15,631 bases of DNA from JAEZFI01 sp044508215 (GTDB taxonomy: Bacteria > Actinomycetota > Acidimicrobiia > Acidimicrobiales > Microtrichaceae): contig JBIQID010000069.1 of assembly GCA_044508215.1 (NCBI GenBank), positions 1-15,631 of the forward strand. The letters run 5' to 3'. Under the pieces are notes generated by a model. That model did no database searches and was not told where the DNA came from. It saw only the letters and a list, made by a program, of their open reading frames with translations. Shown here piece after piece: positions 1 to 6,892 of the stretch. Position 1 is the stretch's first letter. Each line of letters starts with the position of its first letter. The translations under genes were made by a program, and so were the position numbers.

Positions 1-2
1 TC

Positions 3-23
3 GCCTTCGACGAAGAGTTCTGA
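3..23 (+). CDS. Possible C-terminal tail of an upstream gene
   Basis: The third frame reads AFDEEF and then a TGA stop, at the left edge of the window. An acidic end followed by a non-coding repeat is what the end of a + strand gene would look like, and the second copy of the same repeat also begins just after a stop codon (trpD, 15562). Six residues cannot identify the protein, and the reading frame itself is a guess. Confidence 0.3.
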   Translation, partial: AFDEEF

Positions 24-33
24 CTCCTTCATT

Positions 34-170
34 GGCCCGGGCCAGCTCCGCTCAGTTTCGCTCGCTGGCGCTGGCTTCGGCCTCGTTCCTCGGCCGTCTT
101 CGTCCTCCGCTACCCGAGCTGGCCTCGCGTCGCTCGCTTCTTCGGCTTCGCTACCCGGGCCGCCTGCGTC
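34..170. repeat. Dispersed palindromic repeat, copy 1
   Basis: Two blocks recur at the right end of the window. Positions 37-50 are identical to 15568-15581, and 78-116 match 15591-15629 with one mismatch in 39. Between the blocks this copy has about 27 bases and the other has about 9. The arms GGCCAGCTC (40-48) and GAGCTGGCC (116-124) form a perfect 9-bp inverted repeat around the core. Bases 125-165 hold a degenerate second copy of the CTTCGGC...CGCTACCCG block. Both copies lie directly after a + strand stop codon, so this is probably a 3'-UTR-associated REP-like element. No protein is evident in 24-208. Confidence 0.7.
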
Positions 171-208
171 ACGCTGATGTAGGTCGGCTGGGTGCGAACC
201 GGCTTTGC

Positions 209-1189
209 TCAGAGGGGCGTCTCGGGGCCGTTGGCGGCGGCTGAGGCGTAGGCCGCCTCGGTGACCCGGGCGACCTCGCGACCGAACCCCAACGGGCACA
301 CCGACCCGCCGCGCCCTGCAGCGGCGTCGACGAACCCCTGCAGCTGCGCGACGTAGCCGAGCGACACGAGGCGAGGGTCAGGTGACGCCAGCCGCTCCGG
401 CACCGGCGGGGTGGCCGGGTCCCCGTCCAGCTCGAGGTGGTCCTCCGGCAGGATCTCCCAGCGCCCCACCGACGTGGCCGACGCCAGCTCGACCTCCCAG
501 CGGATGGGCGTCGCCCTCCACGACACGTGGATCGTCGACTGGAGCCCCGACGCGAACCGGATCGTGAGCGCCACGTCGTCGTCGAGGCCGTCGTCGCGCT
601 GGCTGCGCACCTCCGCGCTGACCGCCACCGGCTCGCTCCCCGCCAGCGCCAAGGCGAGCGCCACCGGGTGGGCGCCGAGGTCGTGGAGCACACCACCCCC
701 GGGCAGCGGACCCGTGAAGTGCCCCCAGGCCGGAGGGTCGCTGTGCACCGTGAGGTGCAGCCGGTGCAGATCACCCATCTGCTCCCGATGCCGGGAGAGC
801 GCCACGAACGACGGAGCGAACAGAAGGTTCTCCGCGTAGCCGCAGACCACGCCCGCCTCCTCGGCCGCGGCGACCATCGCGTCGGCCTCGGCGACGTCGA
901 CCCCCAGGGGCTTCTCCACCAGCACGGCCGCGCCCGCGGCGAGACCCGCCCGGAGGGCCTCCAGGTGGTGTTCCGCCGGCGTGGCGACCACCACCACATC
1001 GGTCCGTGGGTCCAACCGTTCGTACGTCCCCGCGCCGATCGACGGCTGACCGCCCGCCTCGACGAGCCGCCGAGCGGTCTCCTCCGTCCTCGACAGGACC
1101 TGGGTGAGGTGTGCGCCGCTGACCGCTCCCAAGGCCATCGCGTGCACCGAACCGGCCCAGCCGGCACCGAGGAGGGCCACTCGCGTCAT
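209..1189 (-). CDS. Gfo/Idh/MocA family NAD(P)-dependent oxidoreductase
   Basis: A 326-residue predicted cytosolic dehydrogenase of the glucose-fructose oxidoreductase/inositol dehydrogenase/MocA family. The N-terminal Rossmann fold shows GAGWAG at residues 8-13, a VVVVATPAEHH segment near 65-75, and the family EKPLG motif at 92-96, whose Lys93 is the usual catalytic lysine. The C-terminal substrate domain carries GGGVLHDLGAH at 164-174, with Asp170 and His174 in the expected catalytic positions. Length and architecture are normal. The family acts on many sugars, inositols and related alcohols, so the substrate cannot be read from sequence. It is divergent from the PBP gene and ends beside the left repeat. 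The start is ATG at 1189; no Shine-Dalgarno precedes it, but a -10-like TAGGTT lies 6 nt upstream, suggesting a leaderless transcript. Confidence 0.9.
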   Translation of the reverse strand: MTRVALLGAGWAGSVHAMALGAVSGAHLTQVLSRTEETARRLVEAGGQPSIGAGTYERLDPRTDVVVVATPAEHHLEALRAGLAAGAAVLVEKPLGVDVAEADAMVAAAEEAGVVCGYAENLLFAPSFVALSRHREQMGDLHRLHLTVHSDPPAWGHFTGPLPGGGVLHDLGAHPVALALALAGSEPVAVSAEVRSQRDDGLDDDVALTIRFASGLQSTIHVSWRATPIRWEVELASATSVGRWEILPEDHLELDGDPATPPVPERLASPDPRLVSLGYVAQLQGFVDAAAGRGGSVCPLGFGREVARVTEAAYASAAANGPETPL

Positions 1190-1195
1190 GCGGGC

Positions 1196-1201
1196 AACCT
1201 A
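1196..1201 (-). promoter_or_regulatory. Putative -10 element of a leaderless promoter for the Gfo/Idh gene
   Basis: On the minus strand TAGGTT (TANNNT) is followed by GCCCGC and then the ATG. Transcription starting about 7 nt after the hexamer would begin at the A of the start codon. No ribosome binding site and no convincing -35 are visible. Confidence 0.45.
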
Positions 1202-1309
1202 TCCCTGGACCGACCGGGGACCGAGAGCGCACGGGAAACCGGATCGGCGCGCACACCGTCGGGACCCCGAGATCCGGTGGGAGGAGGCCACCGATAACGT
1301 GAAGGGCCT

Positions 1310-3616
1310 GTGCCGGACTGGATCCGATCTCCCCGCTCTCCCAACACATCCCGGCGCGTCGGCCACCAGCCGTGGTTCGTGCGCTACCTCGTGGCCGTCC
1401 TGACCTCCGGCGTCCTCGTCGCGGCCGTCTCGGCTGCCGGCCTCCTCGCAGCAGGCCGCCTCTCCGAGGCCGCGACCGCTGGCAGGGCAGAGCCGATCGT
1501 GCTCTCACCGCTCGCCACCCGGTCGCTGATCTTCGACCGCAACGGAGGCGAGATCGCCGTGCTCTACGGCGACGAGGACCGCGAGGAGATCCCCCTCGAC
1601 CGGATCCCGAAGTTGGTGCAGGACACCGTGCTCGAGGTCGAGGACCGCGACTTCTACCACCACAAGGGCGTGAACGCCCGCTCCACCCTCCGGGCCCTGT
1701 TCGCGAACTTCGAGGCCGGTGACATCGAGCAGGGCGGCTCGACGATCACCCAGCAGCTCATCAAGAACTCGATCGTGGGCAGCGAGCAGACCTTCGAGCG
1801 GAAGGCCCGCGAGGCGGTCCTCGCGATGCACCTCGAGGACCAGATGTCGAAGAAGGAGATCCTCGAGCGCTACCTCAACACCGTCTACCTCGGGAACGGT
1901 GCCTACGGGGTCCAGGCGTTCGCCGAGACGTACTTCGGGAAGTCGGCGGAGGACCTGGGGTGGGCGGAGGCGGCGCTCATGACGGCGCTCGTCCGGAACC
2001 CGAACGGCTACGACCCGATCCGCCACCCGGAGACGGCGAAGCGGCGGCGAGCCCTCGTCGTGGACGTGCTCGTGGAGGGCGGGCTGATCACCGCGCAGCA
2101 GGCGGAGGAGATCAACGCCACCCCCGTCCCCACCGAGCGGCACAAGCGGTCGTCGACGTCGCTCGCAGCCCAGCTCGCCGGCGCCGACTACTTCACCGAG
2201 ACCGTGAAGCAGCAGCTCCTCGACCTCCCCGAGCTCGGCGCGACGTCGACGGATCGCTACAACGCCGTGTTCAAGGGCGGCCTGCGGGTGACGACCACCT
2301 ACGACCCGAAGGCTCAGGAGCTGGCCGAGAAGGCGGTGGAGACGCTGCCCAGCAACGACGACCGGTTCGCGGTGGCGCTCGGATCGGTGGAGCCGCAGAC
2401 CGGCGCGGTGCGGGCACTGGTCGGAGGTATGGACTTCGCCGAGCAGAAGTTCAACTACGCCACGCAGGGCTGGCGGCAGCCCGGGTCGTCGTTCAAGTAC
2501 TTCACCTTGATGGCGGCGTTCGAGAACGAGGTGGTGCCGACCGACACGATCTCCGGGTCGAGCCCCTGCCGCTTCGACGACCCCACCGCCGAGGGCGGCG
2601 TGTACGTCGCCCGCAACAGCGGCGGTGGTGGGCGGACCACGTCGATCACGAGCCAGACGACGTCGTCGTCGAACTGTGCGTTCCTGCGGTTGGGGCAGTA
2701 CGTGGGGCTCGACAAGGTCGCTGCGATGGCGAACGAGATGGGCATCACCACGCTGAACCAGGAGGGCGTCGGTGCCGACCAGCGCATCGTCGAGGGCCCG
2801 GTGCCCTCCGACATCCTCTCGCTGCCCATCGGGAGCAAGGAGGTCCATCCGCTCTCGATGGCCGCGGCGTACGCCACCGCGGCGAACGACGGGGTGTTCC
2901 GCCGGCCGTACTTCATCGAGAAGGTCACCGACTCCAGCGGCAACGTGCTCTACGCGCACAGCGACGGCGGCAAGCAGGTGGTGTCCGCCCAGACGGCTCG
3001 GCTCGTGACCGAGGTGCTGTCGAAGAACGCCGAGTCGGGCACCGGTCGCCGGGCCAAGCTCTCCGACCAACCGTCGGCCGGCAAGACCGGCACCACCCAG
3101 GAGAACGCCGACGTCTGGTACGTGGGCTACACGCCGTACCTCTCGACGGCGGTGTGGATCGGCAACCCGAAGAACCGCGACCCGGTCCGCATCAACGGAC
3201 GCATCCAGTACGGCGCCGACTACCCGGCCCGCATCTGGCACGAGTTCATGGAGCCGTACCACGCGGACCTCGACGAGAAGCCGTTCATCGAGCCGGCCTC
3301 GACCCGGAAGGGCAAGTCCCTTCGGGTCACCAGCTCCGGCAAGAAGGAGAGCAGCTCGAGCAGCTCGTCGAGGCGGCGTTCCAGCTCGAGCTCGCGCTCC
3401 ACGGCCACGACGGCACCCCCGCAGGACACGGCCGACAGCCCCCCGCCGTCGAACCAGCAGCCGGAGGCCACGACCCCTCCGCGGGGGCCTTCGGGTCCAG
3501 GCCGCGACGAGGGCGGCCCGGGTCGAGGTGACGGCGGAGGCGGTCCTGGCGGCGGCGGTCCCGGCGGTGGGGGAGACTCTGGGGGAGCCGGAGGCGGCGG
3601 AGGGGGAGACGACTGA
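1310..3616 (+). CDS. Class A penicillin-binding protein (bifunctional transglycosylase/transpeptidase)
   Basis: A 768-residue bifunctional peptidoglycan synthase anchored by one N-terminal membrane helix (about 22-49). The GT51 glycosyltransferase domain (about 75-250) shows the catalytic Glu in EDRDFYHH (Glu111), QGGSTITQQL at 141-150 and ERYLNTVYLG near 186-195; it polymerises lipid II outside the membrane. The transpeptidase domain (about 340-650) shows SSFK with Ser393 nucleophile and Lys396, SSN at 453-455 and KTG at 592-594, so both activities look intact. The C-terminus from about 670 is low complexity: a Ser/Arg block, a Thr/Pro block, then a Gly-rich tail to the stop, probably a disordered extracellular extension. 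The GTG start at 1310 is preceded by GAAGGG (1301-1306) at a slightly short spacing. It is the first gene of a run; the next begins 1 nt after its stop. Close to PonA1/PBP1A in layout. Confidence 0.96.
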   Translation: MPDWIRSPRSPNTSRRVGHQPWFVRYLVAVLTSGVLVAAVSAAGLLAAGRLSEAATAGRAEPIVLSPLATRSLIFDRNGGEIAVLYGDEDREEIPLDRIPKLVQDTVLEVEDRDFYHHKGVNARSTLRALFANFEAGDIEQGGSTITQQLIKNSIVGSEQTFERKAREAVLAMHLEDQMSKKEILERYLNTVYLGNGAYGVQAFAETYFGKSAEDLGWAEAALMTALVRNPNGYDPIRHPETAKRRRALVVDVLVEGGLITAQQAEEINATPVPTERHKRSSTSLAAQLAGADYFTETVKQQLLDLPELGATSTDRYNAVFKGGLRVTTTYDPKAQELAEKAVETLPSNDDRFAVALGSVEPQTGAVRALVGGMDFAEQKFNYATQGWRQPGSSFKYFTLMAAFENEVVPTDTISGSSPCRFDDPTAEGGVYVARNSGGGGRTTSITSQTTSSSNCAFLRLGQYVGLDKVAAMANEMGITTLNQEGVGADQRIVEGPVPSDILSLPIGSKEVHPLSMAAAYATAANDGVFRRPYFIEKVTDSSGNVLYAHSDGGKQVVSAQTARLVTEVLSKNAESGTGRRAKLSDQPSAGKTGTTQENADVWYVGYTPYLSTAVWIGNPKNRDPVRINGRIQYGADYPARIWHEFMEPYHADLDEKPFIEPASTRKGKSLRVTSSGKKESSSSSSSRRRSSSSSRSTATTAPPQDTADSPPPSNQQPEATTPPRGPSGPGRDEGGPGRGDGGGGPGGGGPGGGGDSGGAGGGGGGDD

Positions 3617-3617
3617 C

Positions 3618-4331
3618 GTGAGCGAGCTGAACGACCTGCTGGCAGTGCAAGAGCTGGACACGCGGATCGACCAGCTCCGCCACCAGCACGCCACGTTGCC
3701 CGAGCGCGACCGGAAGGCCGCTGCACAACAGCAGCTGACGGCGCTCGATGCCGAGCTGACGCAGGTGCAGGCCGAGCGAGCCGCCGTCGCCGCAGCGCAG
3801 GAGAAGCTGGAGAAGGAGGTGGCCGCGCTGCAGGCGAAGAAGGAGCACGCCTCGGGCCAGCTCTACGGAGGGACCGTCGTGGCCCACAAGGCGCTCGAAG
3901 CCCTGCAGCACGAGATCGAGACCCTCGACCGCCTCACCTCCGAGATCGAGGACCGGATCCTCGAGCAGATGGAGCTGGCGGAACCGCTCGACGCCCGCAT
4001 CGCCGAGCTCACCCCGGCCGTGGAGGCAGCGCAGGCGGAGCTGACGTCGGCGCACGACGCGCTCACCGAGGCAGCCGGCGCGCTCGACGGCGAGATCGCT
4101 TCGGTGGAGGCGTCGCGTGGTGAGGCGAGCGGCAAGGTCCCGGCGGCGCTGCTCAAGACCTACGACGCGCTTCGGGGACGCCTCGGGGGAGTAGGGGCTG
4201 CTCGGCTGGACGGCGCCAGGTGCACTGGCTGCCACCTCGAGATCCCCGCCGGTGAGCTGACCGAGGTGAAGCGGGCGCCGGCCGACGAGATGGTGCTCTG
4301 CCCGGAGTGCGGGCGGATCCTCGTCCGGTGA
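3618..4331 (+). CDS. Coiled-coil zinc-ribbon protein (DUF164/CT398-like)
   Basis: A 237-residue protein with a long N-terminal helical hairpin (about 1-170, rich in Ala/Glu/Gln/Leu heptads) and a C-terminal zinc ribbon formed by C202-TG-C205 and C228-PE-C231. This is the layout of the C4-type zinc-ribbon family including chlamydial CT398/CdsZ and mycobacterial Rv2229c. Its molecular function is not well settled; nucleic-acid or protein-complex binding is usually proposed. I chose GTG 3618, where family similarity begins (SELNDLLAVQELD) and which is preceded by GGAGGGGGAG about 9 nt away. An upstream in-frame start at 3528 would overlap the PBP Gly-rich tail and add unlike sequence. In mycobacteria this gene neighbours a histidine phosphatase, as it does here two genes downstream. 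Confidence 0.88.
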   Translation: MSELNDLLAVQELDTRIDQLRHQHATLPERDRKAAAQQQLTALDAELTQVQAERAAVAAAQEKLEKEVAALQAKKEHASGQLYGGTVVAHKALEALQHEIETLDRLTSEIEDRILEQMELAEPLDARIAELTPAVEAAQAELTSAHDALTEAAGALDGEIASVEASRGEASGKVPAALLKTYDALRGRLGGVGAARLDGARCTGCHLEIPAGELTEVKRAPADEMVLCPECGRILVR

Positions 4332-4377
4332 CGGCGACCGTGGGGGTGACGGCGACGGTGCCGGTGACGGTCGAACG

Positions 4378-4869
4378 GTGCTGATCTGGTTCGCGGCGGG
4401 CGCCGTCGCGATCGTGTGGGGCGTCTTCCAGAGCCCCTCGATCGACTTCCGCACCGTGATGCTGGGCGCGGTGCTCCCTCTGGTGGAGGTGCCGTGGCGT
4501 GACGGTCCGCTCCACACCCTGGCCGCCCCCACGATCGCTCTCGGGATCGTGATGGGGGCCACGGTCGGACGGCGTTTGGTCCGCCGGCGTTGGTTGGGCG
4601 TGCCGATCGGCATGTTCCTCCACCTGGTGCTCGACGGGTCGTGGACGCGCTCCGAGCTGTTCTGGTGGCCCTTCTCCGGGCTGACGTTCCACGACAACCA
4701 GCCGCTCGTCCTCGCCCGCGGCTGGTGGTCGCTGGTGCTCGACCTGGCGGGCATCGCGATGGCGGCGTGGCTGTGGGAACGGTTCGGGCTCTCGGATGCT
4801 GCTCGTCGCCAGCGGTTCCTCCGCACAGGGCAGCTGGACCGCCAGTACGTCACGGAGCCGCGGGCGTGA
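4378..4869 (+). CDS. Small integral membrane protein, possibly YdjM/DUF457-like
   Basis: A 163-residue protein with about four hydrophobic segments (roughly 1-18, 27-38, 49-63 and 116-132), so probably in the cytoplasmic membrane. It shows DGPLHT around His46, FLHLVLD with His82 and Asp86, and WWPF at 96-99. These resemble the H-T-H and HLLLD...WPF signatures of the YdjM/DUF457 membrane-bound putative hydrolases, though the match is partial and the hydrolase label is unproven for the family. The start is uncertain: GTG 4378 is the only in-frame candidate after the preceding stop, and no Shine-Dalgarno precedes it. The 46-nt spacer contains repeated GGTGACGGCGAC. Its stop overlaps the start of the next gene by 4 nt (GTGA), indicating translational coupling. 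Confidence 0.7.
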   Translation: MLIWFAAGAVAIVWGVFQSPSIDFRTVMLGAVLPLVEVPWRDGPLHTLAAPTIALGIVMGATVGRRLVRRRWLGVPIGMFLHLVLDGSWTRSELFWWPFSGLTFHDNQPLVLARGWWSLVLDLAGIAMAAWLWERFGLSDAARRQRFLRTGQLDRQYVTEPRA

Positions 4870-5453
4870 TCATCGTCGTGCGCCACGGCCGGACGGCGTC
4901 GAACGCGTCGGGGCTGCTCCTCGGGCGCCACGACCCGCCGCTCGACGACACGGGGCGGGCCCAGGCGGCCGCCATGGCGGCGACGCTCGTGGGGGTCGAC
5001 CGGGTGGTGTCGTCGCCGCTGCTCCGGACGCGGCAGACCGCGGAGGCCGTCGCCGAGGTCGCAGGTGTCGACGTGGAGGTCGACGAGCGGTTCATCGAGC
5101 TCGACTACGGGGAGTGGGACGGCCGACCGGTCGCGGACGTGGCGCTGGAGGAGTGGGCCGAGTGGCAGGCCGACCTGCACTTCGCCCCGCCGGGCGGCGA
5201 GTCGCTCGCCGCGCTGGGCGAACGTGTGCGGGCGGGCTTGGACGACCTCGCGGAGGAGGCCCGTGACCGTGACGTGGTGGTGGTCACGCACGTGTCGCCG
5301 GTGAAGGCGGCGGTGGCATGGGCCCTCGGAGTGGGCGACGAGACGTCGTGGCGGATGTTCGTGACGCCGGCGTCGATCGCCCGCATCGCGGTGCGTGGCG
5401 ATGGCGCGAGGTCACTGCTCTCGTTCGGCGAGGTCGCCCACCTCCACGTCTGA
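4866..5453 (+). CDS. Histidine phosphatase family protein (phosphoglycerate mutase-like)
   Basis: A 195-residue cytosolic member of the histidine phosphatase superfamily. The phospho-acceptor motif RHGRT has His7; Arg54 sits in SSPLLRTRQTAE; Glu83 in the DYGEWDG segment is the likely general acid; and the second catalytic His142 is in VVVVTHVSPVK. The set is complete, so an active phosphatase or mutase is expected. The substrate is unknown: PhoE, CobC and acid phosphatases share this fold. GTG 4866 is used because it starts immediately before the IIVVRHG strand and overlaps the upstream stop (GTGA). In mycobacteria the homologous phosphatase domain near the zinc-ribbon gene is fused to an N-terminal RNase H domain (Rv2228c); here no RNase H domain is present. 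Confidence 0.88.
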   Translation: MIIVVRHGRTASNASGLLLGRHDPPLDDTGRAQAAAMAATLVGVDRVVSSPLLRTRQTAEAVAEVAGVDVEVDERFIELDYGEWDGRPVADVALEEWAEWQADLHFAPPGGESLAALGERVRAGLDDLAEEARDRDVVVVTHVSPVKAAVAWALGVGDETSWRMFVTPASIARIAVRGDGARSLLSFGEVAHLHV

Positions 5454-5472
5454 CGGCCTCTGGACGCGCCGA

Positions 5473-5507
5473 TGCCCCGGGCGATCGGGGTCCGATCGCC
5501 CGGGGCA
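5473..5507. terminator. Bidirectional intrinsic-type hairpin between convergent genes
   Basis: TGCCCCGGGCGATCGG (5473-5488) and its exact reverse complement (5492-5507) form a 16-bp perfect stem with a 3-nt loop. It lies 19 nt after the phosphatase stop and 19 nt after the CsbD-like stop on the other strand. There is no clear U-tract on either side, which is common in high-GC actinobacteria. Confidence 0.75.
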
Positions 5508-5526
5508 CCGAGAAGAGAAGAGCCGA

Positions 5527-5730
5527 TCAGTCCTGGCGGGCGCGCATCTCCGCGTCCTTGGCCTCGGCCTTCGCCTCGTGGGCCTTGGCTTCGGCTCGCT
5601 TCTCCGTGGCCTCCATCTCGGCCTCGCCCTTCTCCGACTGGGCGTTGCCCTCGGCCTGGAGGTCGGCGTCGCCGATGACCTTTCCGGCCGCTTCCTTCAC
5701 TTCGCCTGCGATCTTGTCGCCGAGTCCCAT
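5527..5730 (-). CDS. CsbD-like small stress protein
   Basis: A 67-residue, very hydrophilic, Ala/Glu/Lys-rich protein. The N-terminal half, DKIAGEVKEAAGKVIGDADL followed by QAEGNAQSEKGEAE, matches the CsbD pattern of a helical G-x-x-K-E-A-x-G-K repeat. The rest is a charged amphipathic helix of repeated AEAK units. CsbD proteins are general-stress proteins of unknown biochemical role (sigma-B regulated in Bacillus subtilis). ATG 5730 is preceded by GGAAAGGA at good spacing. A longer upstream in-frame extension exists but crosses into the neighbouring gene and is not family-like. It lies 62 nt downstream of a related gene in the same orientation, probably co-transcribed with it. Confidence 0.85.
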   Translation of the reverse strand: MGLGDKIAGEVKEAAGKVIGDADLQAEGNAQSEKGEAEMEATEKRAEAKAHEAKAEAKDAEMRARQD

Positions 5731-5792
5731 GTCGTCGTCCTTTCCGTCGTCGCTCGTGCGTGGTCCGTGTTCTGCGTGAGGTGGTTGGTCGG

Positions 5793-6044
5793 TCAGGCCG
5801 ACTTCCGTGAGCGCTTGGCGCTGCGCTCCCGCTGCTCCTGGAGCTCGGAGCGGGCCTCGGCCTTCTGCGCCTCGACCTCCTTGCGGAGGGCCTTCAGCTG
5901 CTCGGTGCCCTTGTCCTGCTGCGCCTGGCCGGCGTCCTGCAGCGAGTCGTTGCCGATCAGGGCGCCGGTGACCTCCTTGCCGAGGCCGAGTGCCTTGTCG
6001 CCGAGGCCGCGCAGCTTGTTCACGTCGAGGTGTCCGATCCGCAT
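5793..6044 (-). CDS. Divergent CsbD-like small hydrophilic protein
   Basis: An 83-residue charged protein with no signal peptide. Residues 21-46 (LGKEVTGALIGNDSLQDAGQ...KG) keep the N-D-x-L-Q-x-x-G-x-A-x-Q-x-x-G spacing seen in CsbD proteins. The C-terminal 37 residues form a Glu/Lys/Arg/Gln-rich helix. Together with the downstream CsbD-like gene it looks like a diverged tandem duplicate. ATG 6044 is preceded by GAAAGGACC, a convincing ribosome binding site. The stress role is inferred only from family resemblance. It sits downstream of rnpB on the same strand, separated from it by a hairpin. Confidence 0.7.
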   Translation of the reverse strand: MRIGHLDVNKLRGLGDKALGLGKEVTGALIGNDSLQDAGQAQQDKGTEQLKALRKEVEAQKAEARSELQEQRERSAKRSRKSA

Positions 6045-6076
6045 GTGGGGTCCTTTCGATTGCGGTGCGCACAGCC

Positions 6077-6082
6077 GTACCC
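6077..6082 (-). promoter_or_regulatory. Weak candidate stress-sigma -10 (GGGTAC)
   Basis: Upstream of the two CsbD-like genes the minus strand reads GAATGGGTACGGCTG. GGGTAC resembles the -10 of sigma-B/sigma-F-type promoters, which control csbD in Bacillus. I could not find a good GTTT-type -35 at the right spacing, so this is only a pointer. Nothing else is apparent in 6083-6192. Confidence 0.2.
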
Positions 6083-6192
6083 ATTCGCGAGCACGGCCGA
6101 TACACCCGCAAGCGCGCCGTCCGCCGTCGCCGGCTGGACCGGACCCGCAGCGTGCCCCGGAGATCGCCAAGACGTGTCGCTCACCGAACGGA

Positions 6193-6213
6193 GCGGCGCT
6201 CGCCGAGCGTCGC
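6193..6213 (-). terminator. Candidate rnpB terminator hairpin
   Basis: GCGGCGCTC (6193-6201) and GAGCGTCGC (6205-6213) pair over 9 bp with one mismatch that is a G-U wobble in one orientation, loop of 3. It lies a few nucleotides past the 3' end of the RNase P RNA in the direction of its transcription. No U-tract is present. Confidence 0.45.
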
Positions 6214-6218
6214 GGTGG

Positions 6219-6596
6219 TGTCGGTGAGACGGCCTGTAAGCGGGATTCTGTAGCGGGGCCCCTTGCAGGGCGTCCGCCGGTGACCATCCATCTTTGCGGC
6301 CTACCTGTGGGTGACACCCGGAGGTGTCGGGCGGGTCACCCGTCCCACTGCATGGCCTTGCTCCGGACGAGGTTTGCCGAGCCGCCGTGGTCACCCACGA
6401 CGCTGGTGCGCTCTTACCGCACCCTTTCACCCTTGCCTGTGCCACCCGGAGGTGGCCATCGGCGGTCTGCTCTCTGTTGCACTGTCTGCGAGGTCACCCC
6501 CGCCTGGCTCTCGCCAGCGTCCTGCCCTGTGGAGTCCCGACTTTCCTCGACCCGCCCCGAGGGACGAGCCGCGGTCACCCGGCCGACTCACCGACG
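6219..6596 (-). ncRNA. rnpB: RNase P RNA, bacterial class A
   Basis: The catalytic RNA of ribonuclease P, which removes 5' leaders from pre-tRNAs. On the minus strand the universally conserved blocks appear in order: GAGGAAAGTC (6539-6548), the ACAGGGCAGGACGCTGGC region, a GCAACAGAGAGCAGACC block, GGTAAGAGCGCACCAG (6403-6418), and near the 3' end ACAGAATCCCGCTTACAG (6234-6251). The ends were set by helix P1: GTCGGTGAG (5', 6587-6595) pairs with CTCACCGAC (6220-6228), continued by CGGCC/GGCCG. Length of about 378 nt is normal. A TAGCCT -10 hexamer ends 6 nt before the inferred 5' end. Open reading frames across this interval are spurious. Confidence 0.97.
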
Positions 6597-6602
6597 TGGA
6601 TG

Positions 6603-6608
6603 AGGCTA
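6603..6608 (-). promoter_or_regulatory. Putative -10 element of rnpB
   Basis: On the minus strand TAGCCT is followed by 6 nt and then the P1 helix start of RNase P RNA, exactly where a transcription start is needed. No clear -35 is visible; the hairpin array lies about 40 bp further upstream. Confidence 0.5.
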
Positions 6609-6649
6609 CCGGTACCGAACCCTCGGACGTCCGGCCGTCATCCCGCCAC

Positions 6650-6854
6650 ATGTGGACCGGTCCGCATCTCGCCGCCAGATGTGGACANNNNNNNNNNNNN
6701 NNNNNNNNNNNNNNNNNNNNNNNNNNNNNNNNNNNNNNNNNNNNNNNNNNNNNNNNNNNNNNNNNNNNNNNNNNNNNNNNNNNNNNNAGGTTGGAGTTGT
6801 CCGGATTCGGGCGCGGGGGTTGCCGCAATGCGGACAGGTTGGAGTTGTCCGGAT
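6650..6854. repeat. Array of related hairpins interrupted by gap 1
   Basis: Left of the gap, ATGTGGAC (6650-6657) and GTCCGCAT (6660-6667) form a near-perfect palindrome, and ATGTGGACA (6679-6687) is a further left arm ending at the gap. Right of the gap, AGGTTGGAGTTGTCCGGAT begins at 6788 and again at 6836, a 48-bp period. ATGCGGACA (6828-6836), loop GGTTGGAGT, then TGTCCGGAT (6846-6854) forms an 8-of-9 stem. The gap falls exactly between a left arm and a loop-plus-right-arm, so it probably hides further units. The interval 6609-6892 holds no gene. On the minus strand this is downstream of the FGGY kinase and upstream of rnpB. Confidence 0.7.
6688..6787. other. Assembly gap 1 (100 N)
   Basis: Exactly 100 N, the convention for a gap of unknown size. 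It is flanked by pieces of the hairpin repeat, which likely broke the assembly. Translations across it are meaningless. Confidence 0.99.
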
Positions 6855-6892
6855 GTGGGCGCGGGCCGATTCGGACGCCGGGGGGCGCGGGG

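Noticed and set aside
183..206. tRNA-like T-arm on the minus strand (GCCGGTTCGCACCCAGC)
   Set aside because: Only four of five stem pairs form, and the bases that would make the rest of a tRNA are the end of the Gfo/Idh coding sequence with no anticodon or acceptor arm.
1505..3694. Long minus-strand open frame antisense to the PBP gene
   Set aside because: High-GC shadow frame; Arg/Val/Leu-rich without motifs, while the plus frame has complete GT51 and transpeptidase motifs.
4328..4384. 18-codon frame overlapping the zinc-ribbon stop, as a leader peptide
   Set aside because: It is made of the short GTGACGGCGAC repeats (V-T-A-T pattern), has no attenuator-like codons and ends inside the next gene; more likely repeat-rich spacer.
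6650..6854. CRISPR array
   Set aside because: Repeats differ between units, spacing is uneven left of the gap, spacers are not unique sequence, and no cas gene is nearby.
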